A stretch of 64,000 nucleotides of DNA from Nepenthes gracilis (GCA_033239525.1 BSYO01000010.1:8459379-8523378); one strand, 5' to 3'. Shown: positions 10,876-24,100, counted from the stretch's first letter. Notes: generated from the letters alone by a model not told the origin. Translations and numbers: made by a program.

Positions 10876-11734
10876 GTCTGTTCTTGCTTTTTTTTTTTTT
10901 TTCAAGTCATCATTCATTATTCTAAGTTTCATTGTTTGCATATTTTCTTGGTTTCATAATTTAATGATCTTTTTTATTTCAGTTACTATCTGTTTTGAGC
11001 TTTTGATTACTGGGCATTGCTTGTTAGCTGCCTGTTTTCCTATTTAGTAAGTTTAAAGAACTGTTTGTGCTGAGCTTCTGATTCATCGGCATGGCTTACT
11101 TTTATTGCTCTGAGGTCTGATCATTGTTTTTGACGTCTTATATTCATATAATTTCTTGGTATAGTGTTTGATTTCATCGATTTTATATGATGAGAATCAT
11201 TTTGACTGCTATATTTATCCTATATGTATTGCTCTGAGCTTTTTTGGTTAACTGGTCAAACCAGTGTGGTTACAACTCGGTGTTTTATCAAACCAGTCAA
11301 ACTGATTCAGGTGAAGAAAGACCCTAATGCTTGGTTTTCTTCTTATTTATTTTTATCCTGTTGCTACTAACATTAACCCTTCATGTGTTTTCTTGGTTTT
11401 CCTCATTATGTTTAGCTTTTTGCTGTGAATAGCAATAACAAAATTTTTCTTGAATTTTCTTCCTCTTTTTCCCCTGGTAAATGGATTGATTAGGAGATTA
11501 AAATATTAAATATATTATACTTGGGAAAATAGTGAGTGCAAACGGGAGAATTGATTGCCAATCTGAGAAATATTCTTTTTTAATGAAGTATATTCCCTTA
11601 CATATCAAGGATTTTAAAGGATCCCCTTGGCTTGGATCCAAATCCTAGTGCCTTTAACAAACCTAAGTGAGGCTCATCCCAACAGTTAGCCTCTCTAATG
11701 TGTGTGCCCTTTTCGAGTCACTGTGTTTGCACTG
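10876..11734 (+). other. Start of C1D intron 2
   Basis: AT- and T-rich host intron DNA. No exon was recognised. It ends where the chromovirus begins, and the same DNA resumes at 22077. The segment is repeated at 29978-30831. Confidence 0.65.
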
Positions 11735-14626
11735 TGGACGACCCGACTTTAATATCATCAAAAGCCAAACAATACTAATTCATATGATAAAATTATGAGT
11801 ATAAAAATTTTCTTTTCTTTTCATCAAACCTGGTTGCATTCTAAAGATTAGTAATTTCATAATTCCCAAAATGTCACTAAAACAAACTACATTCATAAGC
11901 AATGAAATAAAATTACAAGTTTCCTCAATCTAAATAAACAAAAACTAAAAAGATCCGCTCCACCCGCATAATCATAGGACTCTACTGACTTCGTCCTCCA
12001 TAAGCTTGTCATCCAAAATTTACAAGAGTGAGCTTACAAAGCCCACAGAGATACTCATGCAAAAAACACAAGCATATAATCGAAATATAGATCATAATAA
12101 TCATCATATCATTCCTTCTTTAGTTCATGTTCTTATCATCTTGTCTTTATCATTCGAATTCATATCATCTTTAGGGACCGGACGGAGCGGACAACATCGA
12201 GGACGGGTTGTGTGCTACCCCACAACCTAAAGCCGTATCCCCTCATTATGCTCCTCCAGGGCGGAGGTAATGCCTTTAACCCGACATACGGGCCATAGTC
12301 CAAAGTCCTTGTGCCACCAAAAGGTCCCCTCCCGTGGCCCGTGAGGCATCCTCGAGTGTCACTCCTATATCCTTCATCCATTCTTTAATGTTAAGCTTAA
12401 AGGAAAACTCTGTTCTTGGTTCATGTTCTTATCGCCATTCATCAAATATCAAAAGTCGAAAAGAGTTCCACTTGCTGTCCATAATTCATGTATTTTCCTT
12501 ATTCATATAATATTTGTTCTTTAACTTCATAATTGAAGTCCCTATCATAATATCAAAAGCCGGAGTTTGTTTCATACGAAGCCGGAGATCATTTCATGCA
12601 AGAATCGGAGGTTATTTCATGCGGTCGGAGATTCTTTCATGCATAATCCGAATTTATTTTATGCAAAAGTTGGATAAAAATACCGGAGTGCCCTTTTAAA
12701 ATTTGGAGTTTCAATGCCAAGGGCATTTCTGAATTCGAACTCAATTGCCGGAGAGCAAATTTCTGAATTTCTGGACTTAATTGCCGGAGAGCAATTACTG
12801 AAATCGGGCTCAAATACCGAGAGCAAATTCTGAATTTCGACTCAATTGCCGGAGAGCAATTTCAAATTCGGGCTTAATTGCCGAGAGCAATTTCTGAAAA
12901 TTGGGCTCAAATGCCGGAGAGCAATTTCAAATTGGGACTTAATTGCCGGAGAGCAATTTCTGAAATTGGGACTTAATTGCCGGAGAGCAATTTCTAAATT
13001 GGGCTCAAATGCCGGAGAGCAATTTCTGAATTTCGGGTGTCAATTGTGGAGGCTTTCCGTACAAATTTGGTTTCAAATGCCGAGTACTCTTTTTGAAATT
13101 CGCCTAAAAGCTTGGAGATCATTTCAGAGCACAAAGAATTGCTGAGGTCTTTTAATTCAACGAAACCGTTGAAATTTGCCGAGGTCTTTTCATATAATTC
13201 AGAAACAGAAACATTTTTCGAGGTCTTTTAGCTAACAAGAAGAAATTGCCGAGGTGAAACTTTAAGAATTTGCGAGACCTTTTTACGTTAAAATCTCCGA
13301 GACCTTTTCCGTAAAAACTTCCGAGACCTTTTTATTAAATTTCCGGAGACCCTTTTTCACAAATTGCTCGGAGACCTTTTTCCGTAAAAACTTCCGGAGA
13401 CCTTTTACGTTAAATTTTCGAGACCCTTTTTCACAAATTGCCGAGATCTTTTTCCGTAAAAACTTTGGAGACCTTTTACGTTAAATTTCCGAGACCGCTT
13501 TTAAGAAAAAGGCGGAGTGGATGAGTACAAATGACGGAGGTCTTTTTATAACGCAAGGGCCGTAATACTTTTTTTTTTTTTTTTTTTTTCCAATGGACGG
13601 AGCACTAAATTCATTAAGGGTAGGAGTGCATTTTCACAAAGGGGACTGAATGCACAATTTATTAAAGCCGGAGTGCATCTTTCACAAGGGACGGAGTGCT
13701 TAGTTCATTAAAGGCCGAGTGCATTTTTCGTTTTGTAAGGACACCAAGTTCATTTATCTTACATTTCAAGATTGACTTTGCGAATATATAGACATGAATA
13801 TCTCAAAATCATGCATAGCAATTTTATTTAAACATGCAATTTAGTGTGAGCAAAAAGCATACGAATTTCATATAATTTCTTAGCAACATAAATAAGACAT
13901 GCATTTTTGAAATAGAGGTGAGTATCTTGCCCAAGTTCTTCACTACTTTCCTTAGAGTTTCAGCCAGTTTCTACTTCCCCGAGAGTTTTCTAGTGGTGCC
14001 TTATTCTCACTCCTAAGGCTCTTATTTATAGTCCTAGGTTTTGGAGGCCCTCATTTATCATCTTTCCCTACTTTCCATACTTTATAAATAATTTTTACCT
14101 TTCCCATCGTAATTTTATTTTCCAAAATGCATTGTGAAATGTAGTCATTAAAAGCCTTCTTTTCCTCTCATTAACAAAGGCCAAAGAACCGCTTCAATTT
14201 TAACGTCTAAATGCCGAAGGGCATTTTACGAATTTGAGATTCATCAAATGCCGGAGTGCATTTTCTCAGAAATTCAATGGAGTGTTAGGGCGCGTTTGAA
14301 CTGGGCCGCTTTCACTCGTGACGCGATTTCACTCGACATCCGTAGCTCATTTACTAAGGCCCAATCCGCCCGCATTCCGTTCTGACTTAAATTTCCGCCA
14401 ACATTGCGTTGACTGAATTGATGAAAGCAACATGTCCCGATAACCGACTTCGAGAAGTCCGATTTTTTACCATTTCCGTCAACTTTTATACACCGGATTT
14501 ATGAAGGAAAACATTTTCCTTTGACATCCGATCTCCTTTAACAATTTTTCAACTGCGTTGGCCACACTGCATTGACGAACCCGATTACTAACCCTTTTTA
14601 GATTTTCTAAAATTTAGGTTGTTACA
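11735..14626 (-). repeat. 3' LTR of chromovirus copy 1
   Basis: On the plus strand it begins GACGACCCGACTTT and ends GGTTGTTACA, so on the minus strand it runs TGTAACA...GTCGTC. It is the same length and content as 19165-22076. It contains a long degenerate minisatellite (12555-13740) and a pure T run near 13569. Confidence 0.88.
12555..13740. repeat. Degenerate ~30-33-bp minisatellite inside the LTR
   Basis: A core CCGGAG plus two variable bases, C and A/T-TTT recurs about every 30 bases. At 12720-13050 the form is GCCGGAGAGCAATTTCTGAA with about a 33-bp step. At 13260-13510 it is CGGAGACCTTTTTCCGT with about a 30-bp step. At both ends it shows as CGGAGTTTGTTTCAT, CGGAGATCATTTCATG and CGGAGTGCATTTTC. 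All seem derived from one ancestral unit. Other LTR copies carry it at about 19990-21190, 31660-32830 and 39080-40260. Confidence 0.8.
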
Positions 14627-14640
14627 ATCTCCCTACTTAT
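14627..14640 (-). promoter_or_regulatory. Polypurine tract of chromovirus copy 1
   Basis: The minus strand reads ATAAGTAGGGAGAT directly before the LTR start TGTAACA. This is the usual place for plus-strand cDNA priming. Copy 2 has AAGTAGGGGAGAT at 33727-33741. Confidence 0.65.
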
Positions 14641-16233
14641 AAAAATGTCGGCCTCAAATTTAGAATAAATATACTAACCTCGAGGAAACAAATGAGGGAA
14701 TTTGTTCCCGAATCTCCTCCTCTCGCGCTCCCAAGTCCTCGGTGTGAATGATTCTTCCAAAGCACTTTTATTAGAGATTGATTTGGTGCGTAATTTCGCT
14801 CCTTACGATCCAAGATTTCCCTTTGGTTCTTCTTCATAGGATAAATTTACGTAAATCAGAAGAGGCTCATACTCAATTACATGAGTAGGATCATGTACAT
14901 ACTTTCAAGCATGGACACATGAAACACATCATGTACTTCCGCCAAACTCGGAGGTAGTGCTAATCGGAAGCCACTTCTCCAACCCTTTCCAAGATTGCAA
15001 AGGGTCCCAATAAAACGAGGCTTCATTTTTCTTTGACCCCAATCAACTTTCCCTTGGCAAAGTGACACCTTTAAGAACACAAAATCACCCTCCTCAAATT
15101 TTAATGCCGATCTTCTTCGGTCGGCATAACTCTTTTGTCTACTTTGAGCTATACGAAGATTCTCATGCACTATTTTGATCCTTTTAGCCATCTCCTTCAT
15201 AATGTCGCCCCAAAATTCGGGTTATCACCGCGCTCTTCCCGAATCGGTGATCTACATTTTCTCCCATACAAAGCTTCAAAAGGAGCCATGCCAATGCTGG
15301 CGATAGCTATTATTATAAGCAAATTCTCGGGTAAGAGCCAAAGCATCATCCCAAGTCCTTTTATTTCCAAAACCGAGGCCCTCAATATATCCTCAAGAAC
15401 TGGATAGTCCGTTTCGACCGACCGTCGGTTTGGGATGAAAAGCGTCTAAATTTTAATTCACCCAATTCCCGATGCAGACTTTTCCCGAATCGAGAAACAA
15501 AACGAGGATCTCTATCGGATACAATAGAGACAGGGTATACCATGAAGTCTGACAATCTCGTTCACGATAAATGGGCTAATTTATCAAGAGGATAATTTAT
15601 CCGAATTGCAAAAAGTGGCTGACTTGGTTAGTCGGCCAACAATCACCCAAATAGCATCATGCTTCTTTGGTGTCATTGGTAAACCAAATACAAAATCCAT
15701 GGCAATATCCTCCCATTTCCAGCTCGTGAATGGCATTGGTTGTAATAAACCGGATGGCGCTTTTTCTTTGCCTTTTTATCACGAAGACATACAAGGCACT
15801 TTTCCACGTAACTGCGATGTCCCTCTTCATATTTCTCCACCAAAAGTTTTCTTCAGATCCGATGCATCTTATAAGCTCCTGGTGGATCGGGATAACGGGA
15901 TCGATGGGCTTCCTTAAGAATTTTCTCCTTAATTCAAGATTGTCTCAACACATAACCGATTTTTAAATCTCAAAGCTCCATCCTGAAATTCAAAATCATT
16001 TCGAGATTCTTTATCCAAAAATCTTGATCTTTACTAGAAAAGAATCTTTCGTTTGACACCCCCTTTACTTCATTACACAATTCTCGCCGAACTTGTAGAT
16101 GTGCTAAAATCATCCGATTCCCATGCACATAGCGTTGGACATCATAGTTCATGAAACAATCCAGCATCTCAAATCGCTTAACTTGCATTCTAGCTAGCAA
16201 CCCGGCCGCCACTTTAACGCTGTCAAGAACCAC
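14640..16233 (-). pseudogene. Integrase plus chromodomain, chromovirus copy 1
   Basis: Read on the minus strand. The N-terminal zinc-binding region starts near 16233 (VKRFEM...LQVRRELCNEV). The catalytic core includes VSIVSDRDPRF (about 15520), and the usual A-P-F-E-A-L-Y-G-R-K-C-R-S-P block is at 15245-15290. The C-terminal part at 14877-15200 carries RIAQSRQKSYADRRR and VFHVSML. A chromodomain follows at about 14660-14837 (REILDRKER...LIKVLWKNHS...TWEREEE when frames are followed). In chromoviruses this domain steers insertion to particular chromatin. Several frameshifts break the frame. Confidence 0.82.
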
Positions 16234-18060
16234 GTTGGCCTTTCTCGCTCATATCGGATTTCTTGAATGTAATCCTTCGTGAATTCAATCCAACGCCAAC
16301 TGTCTCATGTTTAGTTCTTTCGAGAGAACAAATACTTTAGACTCTTGTGATCGAGAGACCAAGAATCTTTCACCATATAAGTAATGCCTCCGCATTTTCA
16401 ATGCAAACACTCCATGGCCAATTCTAGATCGTGGGTTGGGTAATTCCTTTCATGGTCCTTCAACCGCCGCGAACCATAAGCAATTACTCTACCGTGTTGC
16501 ATTAGAACACGCCCAATCCATCTTCGAGGCGTCGCAAAAGATACCATTAGTCCTCCAGGATCCGTTTGGAATGGTCGATTGGAGCGTGGTTAACCGCTTG
16601 CCGCGTGGAAACTCTCTTCACAATCATTGGTCCATACGAACTTGACATCCTTCTTAGTTAATTGAGTGAGAGGCACGGCGATTCGAGAAAAGTTCTCCAC
16701 AAACCGCCTATAGTAACCAAATTGGAGCCTAAGAAACTTCGCACTTCAATGACAAGTTGGCGATTCCATTTTACAACAAAGATCCACTTTCATAGGGTCT
16801 ACAGAGATTCCTTCCTTGGATATGATGTGTCCAAGGAATCCAACCTCTTCCAACCAAAATTCGCACTTTTTCAATTTAGCGAACAACCGATGCTCCCTCG
16901 TAATCCGGCGTAGTGCGTAAATGTTCCTCGTGTCCTCCGAACTTTTGAGTACACCAGATATCATCAATAAATACGATCACGAACTTGTCTGGAGGTATGG
17001 GTGGAAAATTCGATTCATCGATCCATAAAAAACAAATGAGTATTAGTCAACCCGAACGGCACACTACAAATCGTAGTGTCCATACCTGGTTCAAACGCTG
17101 CCTTTGCTATATCCTCTCTCATCCCGAGCCGATGATACCTTGATCTAAGATCAATTTTTGAAAATATGCAGTTCCTTGAATCGATCAAGGAGATCATCAA
17201 TCCTCGGCAGAGGATATTTGTTCTTGATGGTGATCTTGTTTAATTCCCGATAATCCACACATAATCTCATGGTTCCGTCCTTCTTTTAACAAAAGAACAG
17301 AGCTCCCCATGGCGACACACTCGCCGAATGAAACCCTTATCTAGCAACTCCCGTAGCCAGCTGCTTCAACTCTTTGAGTTCAGCCTGCCATTCGATAGGG
17401 TGGTTTGGATATCGGTGCCGAACCCGGTATTAACTCTACACCAAATTCTATCTCACGCCGCTGCAAACCAGTAAATCATCGGTGAATACATCTTCAAATT
17501 CTCGCACCACCGAATTTCCTTAGTCAGAGATTCTGACTTTCAAAGATACACTAGCAAAAGCTAGATAAGTTCGGGCATTCATCATTCATCAAATGCCTAG
17601 CATGAAGAGCGAGAAATAAAGCGGGGATGCTTCCTTTCGTCGAACACCCCGAATGTGGAAAGGCTTGTTTCCGGGAATGGTGAATTCTACTCTTTCCTAA
17701 AACAATCAATCTTGGCATGATATCTAGCCAACTACCCATCCCCAAAATCGCATCAAAGTCTTTCATTTCCAAAGAAACCAAGTCAACAGCATAAAGAATT
17801 CATTTACTTTTATCTAGCGTCTAAAATGCTATATTTAATATTACGGACTTACCCTCTGGTGAGGCAACCATTAATGGGTATTCAAAAACTTTAGGAAGGG
17901 TCGTCGATGCTTCAAAATTCATGGGAAACAAAAGAATGCGTGGATCCAGAATCAAAGAGTACGTGATAAGAGATGCAAGATAGAAAGTGTACCTTCTACC
18001 ACTTCCAGAGACTTTTCCCGCTCCTTTAAATAGCAAATACTTTGGTCGGGATAGGAGACT
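16234..18060 (-). pseudogene. Protease-RT-RNase H, chromovirus copy 1
   Basis: Protease: DFDAILGMGSWLD near 17735 (DFDVILGMDWL in relatives). RT: KPPYR...MAGELKELK near 17400, then [19 protein letters not shown] and [11 protein letters not shown] at about 17280-17190, [15 protein letters not shown] and VPFGLTN at 17015-17160, and KKCEFWLEEVGFLGHIISKE at 16790-16860. The Y-x-D-D box is near 16960 and partly lost. RNase H: YPTHDLEL and DHKSLKYLF near 16330-16430. These would copy the element RNA into DNA. No frame is open throughout. Confidence 0.82.
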
Positions 18061-18990
18061 TAACTCCCGGGACTTGTTTAGCGACCTGACAATCCCCGAT
18101 CATATGCCCACGCCCGTCCACAGTTATAACAAACTCCCACCTTCTGTAAGGCTTTCCACCATGTGATCTCCCGCAATGATCACATACATCATTAGCCGCA
18201 TCGAGAATTCTCGCACCGATCGGCTCTGTTCCCCGCCGAACCTTGATGGTCTCGCCTTCTTAGAAGGCATCGCTAACACTTGGTCTTGGATGCCTCGATC
18301 AAAGTCCTTTTCCCGGGACATCGCCCCTCCAATTCCTTCTCATAAATAGCCGCCTTAGCGAGCACCTCCCAATAAGTTGCTAACACGAGTGGAAAGGTGT
18401 CTCCGATATCATCTCGTAATCCCGAAAGAATCGTCCCGACCTTCCTCTCCTCATCTTCCACCATGAAAGGGGCATAACGAGATAATTCAAGAAATTTAGA
18501 ATCATACTCCGCCACCGAGCGATTTCCCGCCTTAGGCGAAGGAATTCATCCTCCTTCCGCCTACGAAGATTTGCAGGAAAGTATTTCTCCAGAAAGCCAG
18601 CTCAAACATCTCCCACCTAATCTCCCGATCGTGCATGTTGAAAACCCTTTTCTGCATCTCCCACTAAAGGTGTGCTTCCCACTGTTATGTGCATAAAGCA
18701 CTATATCCCAATAGGCATTTGATTACAAAGAAATACCTTCTTCACTGACTAATCCATGTTTCAGCTTCAATGGATCAGGTTCCCTAGGAATTGTGTGATT
18801 CGCCATTGGTAAACCGATCGTGACCGACCTTTCCCGATGGACAGAATTGGGGTGGTCACCTGAGTCAGGAGTGGTTGAGTCAAAGCTTCTATGACTTCGA
18901 CCATTCGTCCAAAAGAGGGTTCGCATATCTTGCCTCACGATCAAGAGTGTTGTTATCCCGATCATTTCTCCTTCCTCCTCGTTAGACATG
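18061..18990 (-). pseudogene. Gag, chromovirus copy 1
   Basis: A likely start is the ATG at 18988-18990 (MSNEEEGEMIG). The capsid region at 18273-18515 contains EYDSKFLELSRYAPFMVEDE and KVGTILSGLRDDI, hallmarks of plant chromovirus Gag. A zinc knuckle of the C-Y-N-C-G-R-x-G-H-M type is recognisable at about 18080-18140 across a frameshift. Gag packages the RNA. The frame shifts at several places between 18515 and 18723. Confidence 0.8.
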
Positions 18991-19146
18991 GCTGCGGGAA
19001 ACGCTTTGAAAAGAAAAATTTCGTTAGTTAAAAATAATACTATCATATTAGTCTTTTTATCCTAAAGTGTATGGATGACACTCTTCTTGCAAACACTAAA
19101 CTTGTCCTAAGTTTCCGTGTTAATTCAAACTATCCTAAAGCATCTC

Positions 19147-19163
19147 GTTCTCTCGATACCAAT
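19147..19163 (-). promoter_or_regulatory. Primer-binding site of chromovirus copy 1
   Basis: The minus strand reads ATTGGTATCGAGAGAA right after the LTR end. The expected initiator tRNA-Met site is TGGTATCAGAGC. The first eight bases match and the rest looks noisy. Copy 2 has ATTGGTATGAGAG at 38236-38251. Confidence 0.7.
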
Positions 19164-19164
19164 C

Positions 19165-22076
19165 GACGACCCGACTTTAATATCATCAAAAGCCGTCAAC
19201 AATACTAATTCATATGATAAAATTATGAGTATAAAAATTTTTCTTTCTTTTCATCAAACCTCCGAGATGCATTCTAAAGATTAGTAATTTCATAATTCCC
19301 AAAATGTCACTAAACAAACTACATTCATAAGCAAATGAAATAAAATTACAAGTTTCCTCAATCTAAATAAACAAAACTCTAAAAAGATCTCGCTCCAGCC
19401 GCATAATCATAGACTCTACTCACTTCGTCCTCCATAAGCTTGTCATCTCGAAAATTTACAAGAGTGAGCTTACAAAGCCCAGCAGATACTCACATCAAAA
19501 ACACAAGCATATAATCGAAATATAGATCATAATAATCATCATATCATTCCTTCTTTAGTTCATGTTCTTATCATCTTGTCTTTATCATTCGAATTCATAT
19601 CATCTTTAGGGACCGGACGAGGAGCGACAACATCGAGGACGGGGTTGTGTGCTACCCACAACCTAAAGCCGTATCCCTCATTATGCTCCCGGGCGGAGGT
19701 AATGCCTTTAACCCGACATACGGGCCATAGTCCAAAGTCCTCAGTACACCAAAAGGTCCCCTCCCGTGGCCCGGGAGGCATCCTCGAGTGTCACTCCTAT
19801 ATCCTTCATCCATTCTTTAACAAAGAAACTTAAAGGAAACTCGGTTCTTGGTTCATGTTCTTATTGGCCATTCATCAAATATCAAAAGTCGAAAGAGTTC
19901 CACTTGCTGTCCATAATTCATGTATTTTCCTTATTCATATAATATTTGTTCTTTAACTTCATAATTGAAGTCCCTATCATAATATCAAAAGCCGGAGTTT
20001 GTTTCATACGTAGCCGGAGATCATTTCATGCAAAAGAATCGAGGTTATTTCATGCAGTCGGAGATTCTTTCATGCATAATCTGAATTTATTTTATGCAAA
20101 AGTTGATAAAATACCGGAGTGCCCTTTAAAATTTGGAGTTTCAATGTCAAGGGCATTTCTGAATTCCGAACTCAATCCGGAGAGCAAATTTCTGAATTTC
20201 TCGACTTAATTGGGCCGAGAGCAATTATCAAAATTCGGGCTCAAATATCGAGAGCAAATTCTGAATTTCGACTCAATTGTCGGAGAGCAATTTCTCAAAT
20301 TCGGGACTTAATTGCGGAGAGCAATTTCTGGGGCTTAATTGTTGAGAGCAATTTCAAATTCGGGCTCAAATGCCGAGAGCAATTTCTGAAATTACTTAAT
20401 TGTCGAGAGCAATTTCAAATTCGGACTTAATCACGCCGGAGCAATTTCTCAAATTCGGGGCTCAAATGCCGAGAGCAATTTCTGACTTCGGTGTCAATTG
20501 CCGAGGCTTTCCGTACAAATTTGGTTTCAAATGCCGAGACTCTTTTTTTGAAATTCTACTAAAAGCCGAGATCATTTCGTAGAGCACAAGAAATTGCGGA
20601 GGTCTTTTAATTCAACGAACCGTTGAAATTTGCGAGGTCTTTTCATATAATTCGAGAAACAGAAACATTTTCGGAGGTCTTTTAGCGAACAAGAAGAAAT
20701 CACGAGGTGAAACTTAAGAATTTGCCGAGACCTTTTACGTTAAAATCTCCGAGACCTTTTCCGTAAAAACTTCGGAGACCTTTTTACGTTAAATTTCCGG
20801 AGACCCTTTTTTTTCCAAATTGCTGGAGACCTTTTTCCGTAAAAACTTCCGAGACCTTTTTACGTTAAATTTTCGAGACCCTTTTTCGCCAAATTGCCGG
20901 AGATCTTTTTCCGTAAAACTTCCGTGAGACCTTTTTACGTTAAATTTCCGAGACCGCTTTAAGAAAAGGCGAGGGACAGAGTACAAATGACGGAGGTCTT
21001 TTTATAACGCATGGGCCGGAATACTTTTTTTTTTTTTTTTTTTTTCACAATGGACGAGCACTAAATTCATTAAGGGCTCGAGGCATTTTCACAAAGGGGA
21101 CGGAATGCACAATTTATTAAAGCCGGAGTGCATCTTCACAAAGTGGGACGGAGTGCTTAGTTCATTAAAGGCCGAGTGCATTTTTTCGTTTCAGAAGACA
21201 CCGAAGTTCATTTATCTTACATTTCAAGATCGACTTTGCCCGAATATAGACAGAATATCTCAAAATCATGCATAATGAGAATTTTATTTAAACATGCAAT
21301 TTAGTGTGAGCAAAAAAGCATCTGTAATTTCATATAATTTCTTAGCAACATAAATAAGACATGCATTTTTGAAATAGAGGTGAGTATCTTGCTCAAGTTC
21401 TTCACTACTTTTCCTTAGAGTTTCAGCCTTCTACTTCCTGAGAGTTTTTCTAGTGGTGCCTTATTCTTGACCCTAAGGCTCTTATTTATAGTCCTAGGTT
21501 TGGAGGCCCTCATTTATCATCTTTCCTACTTTCCATACTTTATAAATAATTTTTACCTTCCCATCGTAATTTTATTTTCCAAAATGCATTGTGAATCGTA
21601 GTCATTAAAAGTCGCTTTTCCATACATCTCGCCTAACAAAGGCCAAAAACCGTTTCACTTTCGAACGCCTAAATGCCAAGGGCATTTAATTTGAGATTCA
21701 TCAAATGCCGGAGTGCATTGCAAATTCAGCGGAGTGTTAGGCGCGCTTTTAACTGGTTGCCACACTTGCAGACGCGATTTCACTCCGACATCCTCGAGCT
21801 CATTTACTAAGGCCCAATCCGCCGTGATTCCGTATAAATGAAATTTCCGGTCAACATTGCGTGACTAATTGATGAAAGCAACATGTCTCAGATAACCGAC
21901 TTCCAAGGAAGTCCGATTTTTTACCTTTTCCGACAACTTTGCCTGACCGGATTTGATGAAGGAAAACATTTTCCTTTGACATCCGATCTCCCCTTTAACA
22001 CTTTTTTCTCAACCCGCGCGACTGTACTAACCCGATTACTAACCCTTTTAGATTTTACAAAATTTGGGTTGTTACA
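19165..22076 (-). repeat. 5' LTR of chromovirus copy 1
   Basis: Same structure as 11735-14626, including the minisatellite and a T run near 21026. It ends GGGTTGTTACA on the plus strand. Host intron DNA (ACCTATACAGC) follows directly. Confidence 0.88.
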
Positions 22077-24029
22077 GACCTATACAGCTTTATATATTTT
22101 TTTTTATAAAAAAGATTTTTTTAAATAGACATCAAATATAATACTTATTAGTTAGTTTTAGACTAATTGTTGTTTGTAAAAATGACATTGCTAAATGTAG
22201 TGGGTGATTGGAAGAATGGATAAAGACCGTGATGAGAATAATGAAATTGTATTGAGGATGATTCTTTGATATGGAGTTTTTGCTAAAGTTGTTGGAGTAA
22301 ATGGCTATATATCATACTACATTAAAATGTAGTGTGAAACCATCAAGAGGGAAATCTTTATTCTCTTCGGCTAGTTACCACTTTGTTGACATTTCATATG
22401 AGCAAGATGCTAAACTAGGAGGAGCCTATGCAACGGGAAGCCATTGAGGCCTATAAGCCTAATGGGAAGAAGAAGAAGTTTTGTTTGATGATGAATATTA
22501 GTCATTGTTAATGAGTATCTTAATAGTAATATTTTGAATTCGTTAATCAATTCTATTGTTTTTGTTGTGTTTGTAGTGAACTATGCTTACTAATTGGTAT
22601 ATTTTATACTACTAGTTGAATTATGAGTGTCATCATTTTGTAGAATTTTTCTTTTGTTTGTTGTTCTATTATTAACTTTAACAATTGAATTTCATTACTA
22701 AAGCATTCCTTTTACATTTCATAAATGTTTTCCTTTTACTTTCATCAGGCAAACTGTGCCTAGGTCCAGAGCACCTTTTGCTTTCATGCGCCTTGCAACT
22801 TTACACCATTGATATGTATAAATACTATGAAGTTTTGTTATTGTATCTCTAGTATGTAGTGTCTTATGTTTTGAAAATAGCGGTCAGTGTTATTCATATC
22901 CCATGTCCATGTCCATGTCCATTCTTCTTAGTTTCCAAATATTCTTTGTACTAGCAACAGAAAAACAAAGAACTCAAAGTGGTTTTAGAATTGTTGCTAA
23001 CTTAATAGTTATGTTTCAACATGACAAAGCTTGTACTGTATTTTTGCACTCAGCCTCAAAGTACCATTGGTTATGAATTTCCTAAATGCCACAATTTTGG
23101 GAGCAGATGCTAAGTAATTATTCTTGTTCATTTGATTAGGAGGAACTAGTCAATTCTTGGGAATTGCAATTCCTTCTGAATTGTTTGGATTTTCTGGTCT
23201 ATTATCACTTCGGAAGTCTATCCTGCCAACATCACAGCATTGGTGAACAATGATTAATAATGAATTAAATCTAGTTATAAATAGAGTTCACTCCTAAATC
23301 TTCATGGCTAAGGCCCCTCTTGAGAAAGCCACAATCTGCATAATATAGAGTGCTACAAGATCAGGTGCTCTCCGGACTTCTCCCTCATCTAAAATGAAAA
23401 TCACTAATCATTGATTGGCTGTCCCTATTACGTTGTCTGCTTGTTGGCAGGACTCCACTCAATTTTATTTTCTCCAAAGAAGCTCTTTCATCCTTTCATG
23501 AATATTGGTAGACCTTGGATTTCCATATTTGAACAGCTACCTCTGGCATCTTTATCAGACATCAGGATGTGCTGAGTTTCCAAAAACACACTTTCTTCTC
23601 GACCCATGCAATGGTAATAGACAGAAACTCTGATTTATAATAGGAGTTGATTTATTGCCATTGAGCTACCAGCAAAATATTAATCAACAAAGTATAATGG
23701 TAGGGCTTACTTAAGTGTTGGCAGCAACTGTTTCTACAAAGTACTACAACTAATCATGGCCATTTCAATGTATGTGCTTCAGCAAAGAGCAATTCCATCT
23801 TGCTGATCCAGATATTTACATCCTCTAAATAAATTTAATCAAGACACTTACGATAAGTTTGCAATGGTGGAAATTAAAATGTATGAATATAATAGCTATT
23901 CTAGGGAATAGAATATGATGGAAATAGAGTCGGAATTATTATTCTATATTCTATTGTTCAATAATAAGATGGGAAATTAGATTTCAATATTCGCTTGTAA
24001 AAGTACGGAGAAATAAGGTGAGAATAGTG

Positions 24030-24030
<1 letters not shown>
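22077..24030 (+). other. C1D intron 2 DNA between insertions (copy 1)
   Basis: Continues the host DNA interrupted at 11734. No C1D exon was found here. It contains a short CATGTC triplication near 22901-22921. A small open stretch near 22425-22520 ends in KKKKFCLMMNISHC and is shared with copy 2, but no family is recognised. The last 100 bases are rich in GGAAT/ATTCC-like pieces, probably the left part of a MITE whose right part is near 56540. Confidence 0.6.

Positions 24031-24100
<70 letters not shown>
24031..24100. repeat. (TAA)n microsatellite, copy 1
   Basis: About 23 perfect TAA units. The LTR TGTTGCG starts at its right end. The same tract borders the complete element at 43152-43222 and 54794-54902. 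Confidence 0.95.

Larger units (their letters stand above)
11735..22076 (-). mobile_element. Complete chromovirus (Ty3/gypsy), copy 1
   Basis: Two 2.9-kb LTRs (11735-14626 and 19165-22076) flank a 4.5-kb minus-strand core with gag, protease, RT, RNase H, integrase and a C-terminal chromodomain. A tRNA-Met-type primer-binding site lies inside the right LTR and a polypurine tract inside the left LTR, which fixes orientation. Long LTRs, the iMet primer site and the chromodomain fit the Tekay/Del clade. Likely target-site duplication is GCACT/GCACC. It is inserted in C1D intron 2. All frames are interrupted. Confidence 0.88.

Noticed and set aside
12846..13145. ORF with repeated R-R-A-I-S / G-E-Q-F-L units, also at 20119-20582 and 31987-32178
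   Set aside because: It is a translation of the LTR minisatellite (about 33-bp unit, a multiple of three, so it stays open). There is no other sign of a repeat protein.
12720..13520. Spaced repeats that could suggest a CRISPR-like array
   Set aside because: Units are degenerate and continuous with no unique spacers. They lie inside an LTR of a plant retrotransposon.
15135..15407. Plus-strand ORFs within the chromovirus core
   Set aside because: They are antisense shadows of the minus-strand integrase; the minus frame carries the conserved motifs.
22425..22520. Small open stretch ending KKKKFCLMMNISHC, shared with the second copy
   Set aside because: Too short, no splice partner or family seen, and the sharing is explained by the duplication.
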